Shown: positions 26,742-40,749, counted from the first letter of the stretch. The stretch: 64,000 bases of DNA from Rutidosis leptorrhynchoides (GCF_046630445.1 NC_092341.1:291938501-292002500), one strand, 5' to 3'. The notes: generated by a model not told the origin, from the sequence alone. Program-made: numbers and translations.

Positions 26742-27105
26742 TGAGTTTCATTCGCCCTTTTTTACTCTTTACATTTTTGGCCTGAGAATACATGCAAATG
26801 CTTTATTAACTGTTTTACAATATTTATATGCGTGAGTTTCATTATTCCCTTTTTATATACATTTTTGGGCTGAGAATACATGCAAATGCTTTATTAACTA
26901 TTTTACAAAATTTAGATGCGTGAGTTTCATTTGCCCCTTTTACTCTTTACATTTTTGGGCTGAGAATACATGCAAATGCTTTATTAACTGTTTTACAATA
27001 TTTATATGCGTGAGTTTCATTATTCCCTTTTTAAATGCTTTTGCAATATATATTTTTGGGACTGAGAATACATGCGATGCTTTTATAAATATTTTACGAA
27101 ATAGA
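26742..27105 (+). repeat. Four tandem units of about 90 bp near the LTR 3' end
   Basis: Units begin TGAGTTTCATT at about 26742, 26833, 26921 and 27012. Each contains TTTTGGGCTGAGAATACATG. The homologous place in the minus-strand LTRs (about 16440-16530 and 37380-37440) has a single unit. Equivalent array in the 3' LTR: about 35949-36315. Confidence 0.75.
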
Positions 27106-27848
27106 CACAAGTAATCAAAACTACATTATATGGTTGAATTATCGAAATCGAATATGCCCCTTTTTATTAAGTCTGGTAATCTAAGAATTAGGGAACAGAC
27201 ACCCTAATTGACGCGAATCCTAAAGATAGATCTATCGGGCCCAACGAGCCCCATCCAAAGTACCGGATGCTTTAGTACTTCGAAATTTATATCATGTCCG
27301 AAGGAGGATCCCGGAATGATGGGGATATTCTTATATGCATATCCCCATCATTGCTAATGTCGGTTACCAGGTGTTCACCATATGAATGATATTTTTGTCT
27401 CTATGCATGGGACGTATATTTATGAGAACTGAAAATAAAATTCTTGTGGTCTATTAAAATGATGGAAATAAATGATTGTGATAAACTAATGAACTCACCA
27501 ACCTTTTGGTTGACACTTTAAAGCATGTTTATTCTCAGGTGTTAAAGAAATCTTCCGCTGTGCATTTGCTCATTTTAAAGATATTACTTGGAGTCTTTCA
27601 TAGCATATTTCGAAGAACGTTGCATTCGAGTCATTGAGTTCATCAAAGATTATTATTAAATCAATTTATAGTTGGATAGTGGATATTATGAAATGGTATG
27701 CATGCCTGTCAATTTTCGATGTAAAGAAAGTTTGTCTTTTAAAAACGAATGCAATGTTTGTAAAATGTATCATATAGAGGTCAAATACCTCGCAATGTAA
27801 TCAACTATTGTGAATCGTTTATAATGTATATGAACGGGTCCTTTCAGT

Positions 27849-27860
27849 TAGTATCAGAGC
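27849..27860 (+). promoter_or_regulatory. Primer binding site, initiator-Met tRNA
   Basis: TAGTATCAGAGC two bases after the 5' LTR; one mismatch to the usual TGGTATCAGAGC complement of plant initiator tRNA-Met. Confidence 0.8.
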
Positions 27861-28188
27861 GGTGGTCTTAGCGAACCAGGTCTGCATTAGTGTGTCTAAC
27901 TGATAAGTCGATAGGATGCATTAGTGAGTCTGGACTTCGACCGTGTTTGCATGTCAAAAGTTTTGCTTATCATTTTGTATCGAAAATTAACTACTTATCA
28001 TCCTCAGAAAATTACCTGCTTATCATTTTTAGTCTAAGACACGTCTTGCTGCATTGATTGCATGAATAGTGTATAGACAAAAATTCATATCTTAGCATAT
28101 CTGCTAAATCATATCTTATCGTATCTGCTACTTTAAACTTTGCCTGACATATCCCGCAAAGTCCTCCGTAATCTACGAAATCTTTTGA

Positions 28189-28190
<2 letters not shown>

Positions 28191-28267
<77 letters not shown>
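28191..28267 (+). repeat. (TA)n microsatellite
   Basis: Uninterrupted TA dinucleotides just upstream of the leader ORF; a second AT tract lies at 29302-29370. Both are specific to this subfamily's internal region. Confidence 0.95.
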
Positions 28268-28269
<2 letters not shown>

Positions 28270-28345
28270 TATGTAATTAGAATACCATCCGTTAGCCAAA
28301 ATCATTTCATATCGAAAAAAAAAATCCTTTATCCAATCGTACGAA

Positions 28346-28780
28346 ATGGAATTCGTCATCAGTTCAAGTCACTCAGATTCCGAAATGGAATCCCATTCAA
28401 GCTCCGAAAGCAGTGTGACTGAAATAGATCAATCAATCAGTCATCACCTATTCTGGATGAATTGGGGATGGGTTCGTAGCCTCCTCAATCATTGGAGACA
28501 AGAAGAAGGTGATCCCTTCCATTCACCACATTGCCTTCTTGACGAAGAACCTGAAGCACCTACCGACGAACCTGTCCGAAACACCATTTTCTCGCTCATT
28601 TCCAGAGTATCTCGTCATGATTATATATTACATCAAATTTTAGATTTTATTTATCCGCTCGTACGAACCGACAATCACCCCGGTGTAATAGAAGAAGTCA
28701 ACGAGCTTCGCGCTCGAGTAGTGGCTTTGGAGAATATGGTGCAGAGATTACAAACGCCAGCAGCAGCATCAGCAGCATAA
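28346..28780 (+). CDS. Leader/gag-position ORF of LARD-like element, 144 aa, function unknown
   Basis: The only sizeable ORF of the internal region, about 500 bp after the primer site. The N-terminus is Ser/Glu-rich (SSSHSDSEMESHSSSESS), the middle is acidic with Trp residues, and the C-terminus has a heptad-like segment GVIEEVNELRARVVALENMV predicted by eye to form a coiled coil, ending in an Ala-rich tail. Homologous but broken reading frames are at the same position in both minus-strand internals. There is no zinc knuckle and no recognisable Retrotrans_gag motif. It may be the N-terminal remnant of Gag or a dedicated leader protein; I do not recognise it further. Confidence 0.5.
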   Translation: MEFVISSSHSDSEMESHSSSESSVTEIDQSISHHLFWMNWGWVRSLLNHWRQEEGDPFHSPHCLLDEEPEAPTDEPVRNTIFSLISRVSRHDYILHQILDFIYPLVRTDNHPGVIEEVNELRARVVALENMVQRLQTPAAASAA

Positions 28781-29296
28781 CCAGTACCACCATCATCAAC
28801 GCCAACAGTACCATTACCACCTCCAACCACAACGCGTCATAAATCTCAACTTCACAATCTATCCCACGAGCATCAACGTCATACGCACCATAGATACCAA
28901 GGAGTACCAACAACAATAACTGACGAAGTATTAATTTATAACTTCATTGGAGAAACATTCCGCGGCGATTATGTAATCTCTAAAGTCTTAGAGATTATCT
29001 AATCTAGCCCTAACCATAAATCAGTTAAGCGAACCAAAATGATAGAAGGAAGAGTAGAAACCCTGATAAAAATGGTGTGTGATTAACAAGCTAAACTTGC
29101 TTTACCAACAGCATCAACAGTACCGTCAGCGTTACCAGCATCGTCAGTACAGTCAACATCCGAATCAACAACACCGATAACATCACAAACTCCGTCAGTT
29201 CAAGAATCACTGTGGACATCATTACGAATCAATAACGTGTATATTGTATCAACGAGTTATGAAGAATTAACTCATTCCATCTGAAGAAATTATATG

Positions 29297-29374
<78 letters not shown>

Positions 29375-31952
29375 AAATAAATCTTTCCGTGCTAAGCTAT
29401 TGTGTGTGAATCTTAACTACTCGGTTAATTCATATTAAAAATATGCAATAATGTACGTCCTTCGGCCGCAACTTAACCAGCGTTAACTACAATCTCTGTC
29501 GCAATTCAACAAATTCCAATTCATAATAAATCAAGTATATATTTAATTTTACACTTTCATCATCGATGTACCCGAAACTTTTCAGATAACATCATTCGTA
29601 CTTTGCGAAATTCACAAGAATTCCACGAACCGAACATCATACATCAACAAATAACGAAGTATTGATTCATAATTTCAATGTCATTAAAGAAATACTGCGT
29701 AAAAGTTATGTACTTTTTAAAGCCTTTAGGCATTATTCAATTCTAGTTTCAACCGTAAATCAAATGAGTTTAATTTAACATTAACTCATTAAATCTATGT
29801 TACATATGAAGAAAATATACATATATATATATTTTCATAAAGACTGTAATAAAATTCTTTTGTACAAAATATTAATTGTGAAATTTTTTTTTAACGGGTA
29901 GGTAATACCCGAGAGATATATAAATTCACAATTAATATGTTACATTCTTCGAATCTGATTCAGAAAATCATCCATTATACTCCTTACTTTCACAACAATA
30001 TACATTCTTTTATAGAAATCAAAACAACCATACTCATTCAAAATTTAATTACATATTCTGATTTTGAAATCTCAAAATTCAACTTGAGATATGACCAAAA
30101 TCATCACTCTTAGATCCTTACATCTTTCACAAGCTATATTTTGACTTCAAAACTGTGTTAGAACATCAAATGTATGTTAACGATTACAATCTGTGTTGAA
30201 ACCCTTCGAAAATTTCTGAAGACACTTCGAATGATGAGCAATCGAGATGATGATCCAACCACATGTTACCCACAGTTATATACCCGAAAAACTCTTGAAA
30301 CCAAAGTAAAAGTTTAAACAACGTATCCGCGTCAGATTCTTTGGCATTTATTAGCAAAAATAACTTTGCGACTCCTATTCAAAGTAGCCAGTTTTGTCAC
30401 AGCTCCAGCAAGTCAACTTCGACTTTTTAGTCAGACTAACCTTATTATAACCTTGAGATATACACCATCGTTACCAGGGAACCTTTTACATTCCATCACA
30501 TTATTAGCAGATGTACCAACAACTTCATTACCCTTTGACTTTAGCCTCTCCAAAAAGTCATTATAATTATTCATTGAAACCCCATCATTTACTCATTCGC
30601 ATCTTGTAATGAGAATTGCCATACGAATCAGTGAGAATTAGCAATCAGTATTTTGAAATCTCGCAGCATGTCTACGCCAACACTTATATGTGTATATATA
30701 ACGTCTATCTTCTGGACTTAATTTGAATGTGAAGTTTCTGAAAAACACTCCGAACTACGAATTGGTTCTCCGAAAATGGAAAAATTGATGATGAAGCAGC
30801 AAAAACTATAAACGACTTTAAACGGTAAAAGCTGGATGATAATGATGAAGTGTGCTGGCAAAGTGCAGAAAAAGAGAAGTTTTGGAACTGGAAAACGGAT
30901 TGAGCAAAGTAGGAAGGAGGTTGTGGACAAATTACAAAGACTAAACCTGACTTCAAAGGATCCAAATGATTCAGTACCTGCTGAAGTCATTAACGAATAC
31001 CTTGCTCCTGACTCTAAACCCCTGCGGACAATATTCTTCATCATCCTCTGATATTAGAAATTCTAAAATATCATCATATCTTTCATTATAAATATCCTCC
31101 ATATTTCTGAAGTTATTTTCTTAATTTTTCTTATATGAAATCATTTACCTCTTCGCGCTATCTGTATTACATCATAAAAGAAACTATTTTAGTTTCTAAA
31201 TTCTGAAATATTCAAGTTTAAAATAGGAATATTTTGAAGTAGTGTTGGGAACTGAAGCATGAATTAGTATAATATAATGACACTTGATCAATGTGATTAT
31301 ATTACAGTAAGTCATGATGAGTTTCTAAATGGAACGTGATGATTCACAGATCATAACATCATCATGTGCCATGTTATACGACTCTTGTATTCTATTTAAC
31401 CTCTAAAATATCAAAAAAATATTTCTTGATGATTCGGCCTTTTCCAAGGTATTCTAGTAATTTGACAAGTCGAGATCGTGCCATCACAATTTCCTTCCTA
31501 GAACATTAACAATGTTCATTCCGAAATTCATATCTGTGAATTCTGGACCATTACAAGCAGTGCTTAATCGCAAGAAGAAGAAACAAAAGGACAAAACTCC
31601 GAAATAGAAATTGGGTATAAATTGCAGCAAATAAAAGAGAGCATTAACTGTGAATGATAATGATTATAGAAGACAGAAGCAGAGACTTTGAAATATAAGG
31701 GAACATATAAAGCCCAACGACAAACCAGAAATTATAAACCATATATATCGATGCATATAGCAATATAAAGACACGGGAGAACTAGAAACACTATAAACCC
31801 AAGAGTATAGTAGAAGTAAATAGATTCTTCCGGTGGTAGATGAAAAAGAAGAATGACCGATATGAAAGTTAGAAGTATATCGAGAATCAGAACTGGATGG
31901 AGCATATTGATGAATACTTTAAAATATGAGTTGAAGGGGAAAGAATAGAAGG
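28781..31952 (+). other. Non-coding internal region of plus-strand LARD-like element
   Basis: No pol motifs. The region is homologous, in reverse orientation, to the minus-strand internals (for example 30361-30450 against about 13290-13340), with an (AT)n tract at 29302-29370 and length differences. Short ORFs here are not conserved between copies. Confidence 0.7.
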
Positions 31953-32568
31953 TGATGAAACATGACTAGGAACTTAGAAATCAACAGATTTAACTCACAC
32001 AATGGCGGAATAAGTGAATCAAACCCTCTAGTGAATAGGTTAAGTTTTTTTTGATTAATTTAGTTAAACCACAACTAAATCAAGTGTGATTAGATCAACA
32101 CCTAGAGCTATTATTCACCACCTGGGTGATTTGGACTGAGAGAGAATCGGAGGAGCTCACTAGATCTGAGTGTGTGTAACAAATGAGAGGCTTAACTTAA
32201 AATGAAGAACATAAGACTTTATATACCCCTGCTGTTGACTCACCCATACGATTCATTCATCACACATACGAGTTGGCTTCATCAGCCGTACGGGTGATCA
32301 CTCACTAGTGTCTTCTCATTTAGGTTGTAATTGTGACTTAGCTCAGCATCAACCGTGTGTATGAGCCTGTCAGTCGTACTAGTGAGGCTTCACTCGTACG
32401 TCTGACTAAGTCTAACATAGTCAAACATCTAAATCTCGTTCCTGCAGTTCCTGTAACCACATACAAACACGGATAGGATAATAACGAGCAATCATGGTGG
32501 CCTGTTAACTGTTGTACCTGCAATGGACGTGGGTAGATGTCTAGGGACTTGCATAAAATGCATCAACA
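31953..32568 (-). mobile_element. Copia-like solo LTR
   Basis: 616 bp flanked by a perfect 5-bp duplication GAAGG (31948-31952 and 32569-32573). Read on the minus strand it starts TGTTGATGC and ends ..TTTCATCA, with a TATA box (GGTATATAAAGTC, around 32215-32230) in the expected place. No internal region or second LTR is present, so it is a solo LTR left by LTR-LTR recombination. It is absent from the homologous place in the two minus-strand internals. The Copia assignment rests on the TGTTG start and size and is tentative; the solo-LTR call is strong. Confidence 0.8.
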
Positions 32569-32958
32569 GAAGGTGTGAGTTGTAAGGAAACGAAGGAGGT
32601 GAATTTATAAGAAAATCTCCGACAGAACAATTAAAATGGACGATCGTATTTAAAGCGGATCCTAATTCCCTTGATTACCGGAGAGTCAAATCTTATTAAG
32701 AAGATTTTCTTTAAATCCCTTGAAATCTGGGAATCAATCATATCTACGTCAAATGATAAGATGAATCTACACTTACTCATTTCACTCATCTATGTTAGCT
32801 TCATTCGTACTCTTCATATAAATGGATTGTTTATCCAAATTATTCGCTGATGATAAAACTCTAATTTTCAGCCCGTATGCATCATGAAAACATACTTATT
32901 ATCATTCACGACCTTTCCACTCAAATTTCGGGACGAAATTTCTTTAACGGGTAGGTAC

Positions 32959-34659
32959 TGTGAGAACCCGGAAATTTCCAACCAAATTTAAACTTTAATC
33001 TTTATATGTTTCCGACACGATAAGCAATATTTGTTAAGTTAAATTTCAAGAATTTTAAACTATGTTCATACATTCATTCAACCTCGACCAAGTTCCAACG
33101 ATTCACGAACTATTAAACGAATATGATTATATATGTATATGTGTATATATATTATAACTTGAAACGTAAACAAAATATTAGATTAAATACTTTATATGAT
33201 TGTATCTGTTTCAAAATGTTTATCAATGGAATTAGAAGATAAGATCAAATGATTGAATTATCAGATATATTGAATTATGATTACAAGTCTCTGTTGAAAG
33301 GCCCACGTTGATTTGAGAAATCTTTTCATTTTAACAATATTCGAAAAATGGTAAAGTGATTTATAAATAAGAACAAATTGTCAATCACTGAGAACTAGAC
33401 AAAGGATAGTGGAAGATTGAATCTTATAAAGACTCGATTGATCTATTTAGTTTCAAACGTACAAAAACATTTTCAGTTTAAAAAGAACTTTATTATTAAA
33501 ATGTATATAACTTTTATAAATATCTAGAACCACTTTTGACAACTCATTACTTAACTAGTATGATAAAGATAACGATATTTATATTTTATTTTATTAAATA
33601 TATATAACGATTTAAATTATTAATATATATATTTATACGCGTATTATACGTACATAGTTTTATACTTTTACTATACTTAAACTTTACCTTTACTTTATTT
33701 TTACTTTACTTTAAATTTAATAATTCATACTTTAATAATTTACTTTAATAATTCATACTTTAATAATTCACTTTAATAATTCATACTTTAATAATTCATA
33801 CTTTAATAATTCACTTTAATAATTCATGCTTTAATAATTCATGCTTTAATAATTCACTTTAATAATTCAAAAATCTATTATAAATAGAATTCAATAGGTT
33901 TCATTATTTCATAGAAACTTGAAAATATTTTTCTCTAAACTCTCTCAATCGATTTACATATATATATTTACTCCGTATTATTTCAAGATATTATTAGTAT
34001 ACATAAAATATTACGACGGAGTGCTGTCCAAGTGATTTCGAAATTGTTTTTCGAGTAGGATATGATTAAGGAAATTATGGGTTATAGCTATGGAGGTGAT
34101 TGAGTATGGTTCATGGGTATGCTCGTGAGGTCAATATAGTGTTTATCATTTCCGTTGCGTCTACGTACCTTTCCTACAATATTGAATCTCAATATTGATA
34201 CGTGAGTACTCATAATTTAACTTTTACATACTAATAGTGTATCCCTGACTAGTGCTCGAGTATTTAGGATTATGCATGCTTGTACTTTTGATATTGCCCT
34301 TAGACAGGTTAGGTTGAATCTTGAATTAGTTACACTTGCAGTTGAGATAAGGTATAAGATATGCATGTCCTTGGAAAGCTAGCGAAAAATTAAGAACTTT
34401 TCCTTTAGATATCGAATGGTTTCGATGAACGGATTAGAAGTTATAATCAATTGAATTTTTGATATTTTTATTAAAAATGATTATTATTATTATTGTCATT
34501 TTTATCGTCGTTCTAGTTTTATCTTATTATTATTATCATTATTATTATCTTTATCAATAAAAGGGATTTATCATTAAAAATTGTTATTTTTTTTATTATT
34601 ACTATCGTTATTATCGTTAAAGTTATAATTAGTATTATTATTATTATTATTATCCAATT

Positions 34660-34702
<43 letters not shown>

Positions 34703-37045
34703 TCATTATTAATATATATATCATTATTTAAAAATGGTTATTGTTATTGTTATTATTATTACTACTATATTATCATTAAGATAATTATTAGTATTATCGT
34801 TAATAATGTTATAGTAACTATCATTATTAATATTAGTGTAATTAAAACAAATATTTGTAACACCTAATTATTTTGATTACTATTATTATCATTATTATGA
34901 ACACGATATAAAAGACGATTAAAAGGTATTAAACGAAACGATTAGGAAATAATGAGTAAGAGTATCATGATGAAATTAAAATATTATAAGATATTGATTT
35001 AGATAAAATTATCGTTCTTATTTTTTTTTTTTTGAAAGGCAAACCTACAATCTACACACGAAACCACGAATATTTACATCTCACTGCCTCAAGTGAGGCT
35101 TGAACCCACAACTTCTTGGTTGAAGAGTTCCTCTCATACCACTAGGCCAAGGGCCCTTTGGTATTAAAATATCATTACTATTATTATTAAAAGTATCGTT
35201 AGTATTAAAACTATCATTTTAACAAAAATTATCATTTTAATAGAAATGTCATTGTTACTATAAAATATTATTATTATTATTATTTTAAATAGAATTATTA
35301 TTTTAAAGATAATATTAAAAATTATCGTAAATATTAAAGTTATCATAATTAGAATTATCGTTTTATCATAATGTCATCCTTGTAATTATAAATATTGATA
35401 TTTTTATAATAATAATTATTATTATAAAATAATACAACTTTTACTTACTATCATTATAGATATTATTTTATCAAATAAATACGTGATACAAACATATTTT
35501 ACTACGTCTAATAACTTACTTTAATAATACCTATCATATTATCTTTATGATATTAAATGAACCCTATAAATTTTATTACTTAATATATATAAAAGTATAT
35601 TTTATTATATAAATTTAAGATAAAATTTTATTTATTAATAAATAAATTATATTATTTACACTAATAAATCTTGTAAAAATATTTAAAAATATAAAATGAC
35701 GATATTTAAACTCTATATTAATCATGTATAGATTTTTGGAAATTATTTTGAGTCAAATTTACTTTTGTTGACTTTTGCATATTAGTCTCGAGCATTAGGA
35801 TTGTGGTACACTATGACTTGACCTAATTTGTTAGACAAATATTGACCAACACATAAATATATATAATTAATTTAGGTTCGTGAATCCGAGACCAACCTTG
35901 CACTTGTTCAATGATGTTATATGTATTTTTACTACGAAATACAGTATGGTGAGTTTCATTCGCCCTTTTTTACTCTTTACATTTTTGGCCTGAGAATACA
36001 TGCAAATGCTTTATTAACTGTTTTACAATATTTATATGCGTGAGTTTCATTATTCCCTTTTTATATACATTTTTGGGCTGAGAATACATGCAAATGCTTT
36101 ATTAACTGTTTTACAAAATTTAGATGCGTGAGTTTCATTTGCCCCTTTTACTCTTTACATTTTTGGGCTGAGAATACATGCAAATGCTTTATTAACTGTT
36201 TTACAATATTTATATGTGTGAGTTTCATTATTCCCTTTTTAAATGCTTTTGCAATATATATTTTTGGGACTGAGAATACATGCGATGCTTTTATAAATGT
36301 TTTACGAAATAGACACAAGTAATCGAAACTACATTATATGGTTGAATTATCGAAATCGAATATGCCCCTTTTTATTAAGTCTGGTAATCTAAGAATTAGG
36401 GAACAGACACCCTAATTGACGCGAATCCTAAAGATAGATCTATCGGGCCCAACAAGCCCCATCCAAAGTACCGGATGCTTTAGTACTTCGAAATTTATAT
36501 CATGTCCGAAGGAGGATCCCGGAATGATGGGGATATTCTTATATGCATATTGTTAATGTCGGTTACCAGGTGTTCACCATATGAATGATATTTTTGTCTC
36601 TATGCATGGGACGTATATTTATGAGAACTGAAAATGAAATTCTTGTGGTCTATTAAAATGATGGAAATAAATGATTGTGATAAACTAATGAACTCACCAA
36701 CCTTTTGGTTGACACTTTAAAGCATGTTTATTCTCAGGTGTTAAAGAAATCTTCCGCTGTGCATTTGCTCATTTTAAAGATATTACTTGGAGTCTTTCAT
36801 AGCATATTTCGAAGAACGTTGCATTCGAGTCATTGAGTTCATCAAAGATTATTATTAAATCAATTTATAGTTGGATAGTGGATATTATAAAATGGTATGC
36901 ATTCCTGTCAATTTTTGATGTAAAGAAAGTTTGTCTTTAAAAAACGAATGCAATGTTTGTAAAATGTATCATATAGAGGTCAAATACCTCGCAATGTAAT
37001 CAACTATTGTGAATCGTTTATAATGTATATGAACGGGTCCTTTCA
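32959..37045 (+). repeat. 3' LTR of plus-strand LARD-like element
   Basis: Starts TGTGAGAACCCGG after the conserved CTTTAACGGGTAGGTAC junction and ends GGGTCCTTTCA before CACGC. It matches 23796-27846 closely; the SINE here has a 13-T tail complement (35021-35033) against 10 in the 5' LTR. Confidence 0.9.
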
Positions 37046-37050
37046 CACGC

Positions 37051-40013
37051 CTACTAGCTCTTCCGTCTAGTGAACATTCTGAGTGGGGGTGTTAAACCTG
37101 GTAGCTACCTTTAGGATTCGCGTGAATTAGGGCCATACCCGATTCTAATTCTTAGGTTACCAAGCAATAATAATCAGAGGAAAAATATTCATATCAATAG
37201 TGGCAATTATCACGTCCACATAATTCAATGGTTGCAATTATCATGTCCACATAATTCATTCGATGAATGTTTTGTTTGTGTCTATCTCGTCAAACATTTA
37301 TAAAAGCATTTCATGTATTCGCAGTTCAAAATATATTTCAAAAGCATTTAATAAAGCAGTTGTAAAAAAGTAACGCATGTATTCTCAGTCCCAAAAATGT
37401 AAAGAGTAAAAGGGAGCAAATGAACTTACCATACTGTATTTTGTAGTAAAAATACATATGACGACATTAAACAAGTGTAGGGTTGACTTCGGATTCACGA
37501 ACCTATATAAATACTATATATATTAACACATATAATTGTAATTGAACAGATTTATATATTATTATTAGTGATATATTTGTTATATTTAATAAGTTATAGG
37601 TGTCATAAATAATATATCTATTTTATATACTTTAGACAAATAATTAGAAAAAAATATATAATTTAGTTATGCTACATGTATTAAATATAGTTATTTATAG
37701 ATAAAAATATTTGTTTGTTATAATAATAATATAGTAATGATAGTAATAATAAAATTAATAATTTTATTAAATTTGTAACTTAATTGTTTCTATAATAATA
37801 TTTGTATCTATAATCATAATAATAATAATAAGAATGTTACTAATATTAAAAATGAAAATGATAATAATAATGATAAAAATTAATAATAATAACGTTAATA
37901 ATAATTTTACTAAAAATGATAATTTTAACAATCATGCTAATATTTATATTCCTAATAATGATAATATTGATAATAATAATAATAACAATAATAATAATAT
38001 TTATAATAATAATAATAATAATACATATACATATATTAATAATACTACTAGTAATAATAATAATACTAATAAAAAAAATACTAGTAATAATAATAATGAA
38101 AATACTACCTTAGAGTATCAAGCTTTAAAAAAATAAACGCCACTGCCCAGATTCGAACCCATGACCTCTCGTTTAACACAAACATTCCCTAACCACTCCT
38201 CCATTTCCGTTTTCTTGATTCAGATTAGCTATAAATTATATATAACCCGTATCATCTTATTCATCTTCAACATCATATACGCCATGTATTTTTTTTCATC
38301 ACGTTAACATTCAACGTTATTATTTGGTCCAATCGAAAATGGACTGGATCACAGCTCGAAGTAACCAGACACAGCCCAACTAAAAAGCCCAAATCGAAAA
38401 TCCATGGCACAAATATTCATTTACAAACCTACGGCCCAATAAGTCATATTATCTAAGCCCAACTGCAAATAGTCCAGTACCCATTTAATTAGCTGTAGTT
38501 CTCTGTTTGTGTTTGATTGGAAAAGAAAAAAAAATTCAGAATTTGGACATCGTGACTAGTTACTATCCCATGACATCATAACATTATCCATATATCGTAT
38601 CATCATTCAATCATCACGTACATCATGATGATCGTCATGGTACGTTATACATCATCGACTTTATCTAATTCTATCATCGTCACTCACCATTATTCATCGT
38701 TATCATATGTTTCACGATCACATAACGTTGTTTATTATTATCATAATCTACCCGTCGTCATTTTCTTACAGTCTTCATCATCACCACTAACATAAAATTA
38801 CGATTACTATTCATCATCATCTTAAATAGGTCTCGATATCTTTAGGTTCAAGATTAATAGCAGTAGAAAACAGTGATGTAGCAGTAGCATAGTAGCTGCA
38901 ATCGTGGTGATTGGTTTGGGTTTGAGACTCGACATAAAAAGAATAAAACATAAGTACCGTAGCACGTATTCTTCTTGTATCGCAATTACGATAAACATTT
39001 TCATCATCATTAATTGAATATCTTCATCATCTTATGATCGCAGCAACAGCACAATTGGCATTTCATCGTGATGGTAACAGTTTAACAACTTATCTAAAAA
39101 CAAAAACAGAAGTTGTGAAAATAGAAATGAAGCTGTTCGTTTTTGCAGCAAAAAGACGGTGATGATGATGGTTATTAAGTGGTCTGTTGTGCTGTTTCTA
39201 TGTGGGTTCAAGGTGGTGGATATGGAGGGAGAGTAGTGATGATTTGCAGGTTGTGAAAGAAAGAGAAAAAAATAATTGATGGTTGATGGTTATAGGGTGT
39301 CGTGAAACTACACAAGGAAAATGGTAGTGTTGTGTTATGTTGGTGATTCATGATAGTAACAGAAACAAAAGAACATCAAGTGTTTCAAGGGTTGTTGAAA
39401 GTTGAAGGTAATGGTGATTAGTGATCTTCGGTGATGATGGTTGTGAAGGTAGAAGAAGGAAATAAACAAGGTAGTGGTGTGTGATTCATTTTATAATCTA
39501 TATGTATATATGAATCTGTAAAGTAATCTTATAACATTAATATAATAATAATTATAATTATAATAATATATATTAATGAGACATGTGAATTGAAAAAGAA
39601 CAGTAAGCCATCACAAATAATTCATTCTGCCGACAGTTACTCACAGCGTAATTCGTTCCCCGTTGTTAAACAGTGGCGGATAAAAGTATTCAGAAAAATT
39701 CCATATTTTTAAATTAATTATATTTATTTATTTTGGTTATTATGGTATAAAATTCGAGCATTAACTATTAAATAAAAATTACATTAATTATTCACTCCTA
39801 TCCCTAAGTAAAATATAAAAAGTTTTAATATTCAACAAATAGTTCCTAAATACATTTTTAATAAGCCTAAAATTTATATTACTCATTTTCGGATCATCGT
39901 TTATTTTAAAATCACCTAAGTTTGAACTTAACTTATTTGAATAACCATCGAATGATAAACGAGTGCTTCTATCGTTTACTAAATAAATTCGGAACTATAT
40001 TTATATATTCAAT

Positions 40014-40083
<70 letters not shown>

Positions 40084-40342
40084 TTAAATAATAATTATTA
40101 TATATTGTTTTATTTTACATAGTTAATTATAATATATTTCAAATTATTATTTATATATATTTAAATATATACGTATCTATTTACAAGTAGTTGTTCGTGA
40201 ATCGTCGGAACTGGTCGAAGGTCAAATGAATATATGAAACAGTTCAAAAAAATTGATACTCAGCATTACAGACTTTGCTTATCGTGTCGAAATCAATTAA
40301 AGATCAAGTTTAAATTTGGTCGAAAATTTCTGGATCGTCACA
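37051..40342 (-). repeat. LARD LTR 3, right fragment
   Basis: Continues the LTR broken at 23795 and carries the SINE remnant at 38126-38209 and (AT)30 at 40021-40080. Its right end GATCGTCACA at 40342 is the LTR start on the minus strand and the outer edge of the whole array. Confidence 0.85.
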
Positions 40343-40749
40343 TGGCCGGCGGTGGTGGATGGTGAAGGTGGATGGCGGTGGTGGATGGTGAAGGTGGATG
40401 GTGAATGGTAAAGATGACAAATTGATGATCATAGGGCAATTTATTTACATTAAAACATCATATTCGAGATCAATTGGTAAACTTGAAGGTATATGGAGAA
40501 GATGAGAGATTGAGAAGATGTCGGAGAGATATATGATTTTTTTTATGGGATAGAGAGAAAATCCCTTTGAAAAATCTCTCATGCTCTTATCCTCATTTGT
40601 ACAATATACTCCGTATTCTGTTTTCTACATTTTAATTGATATTGTATTTTTATTTATTTTAAGTTCATTATAATTTGTTTAATTTAATGTTTAATGTTTA
40701 TGTTTATGTTTATAAAGTTATGTTTATGTGTACGTGTATATACAGTATA
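40343..40749. other. Flanking DNA with GGT/GAT-rich minisatellite
   Basis: Directly outside the array, GGTGGATGGTGAAGGTGGATG-type units repeat to about 40415. The rest is AT-rich with a TTTATG-rich stretch (40690-40735). No gene is supported. Confidence 0.5.

Larger units (their letters stand above)
23796..27846 (+). repeat. 5' LTR of plus-strand LARD-like element
   Basis: Begins TGTGACAACCCGG and ends GGGTCCTTTCA. Contains a 15-bp minisatellite (ACTTTAATAATTCAT units, about 24530-24675), long ATT/ATC trinucleotide tracts (25275-25560), a SINE (25816-25948) and a tandem array of four units of about 90 bp (26742-27105). Confidence 0.9.
23796..37045 (+). mobile_element. LARD-like LTR retrotransposon, complete, inserted into LTR 3 of its relative
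   Basis: 13.25 kb with clean TG..CA ends. The 5-bp target duplication CACGC is at 23791-23795 and 37046-37050, and removing the element restores the sequence seen in LTR 2 at 16136 onward. LTRs are 4051 and 4087 bp with few substitutions and several microsatellite length differences, so insertion is fairly recent. The 5.1-kb internal has a one-mismatch initiator-Met primer site, one small ORF and no pol, making it non-autonomous. It is a diverged subfamily of the array it entered: leader ORF, PPT-side junction and LTR 3' end are homologous, while LTR middle parts differ. Confidence 0.9.
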
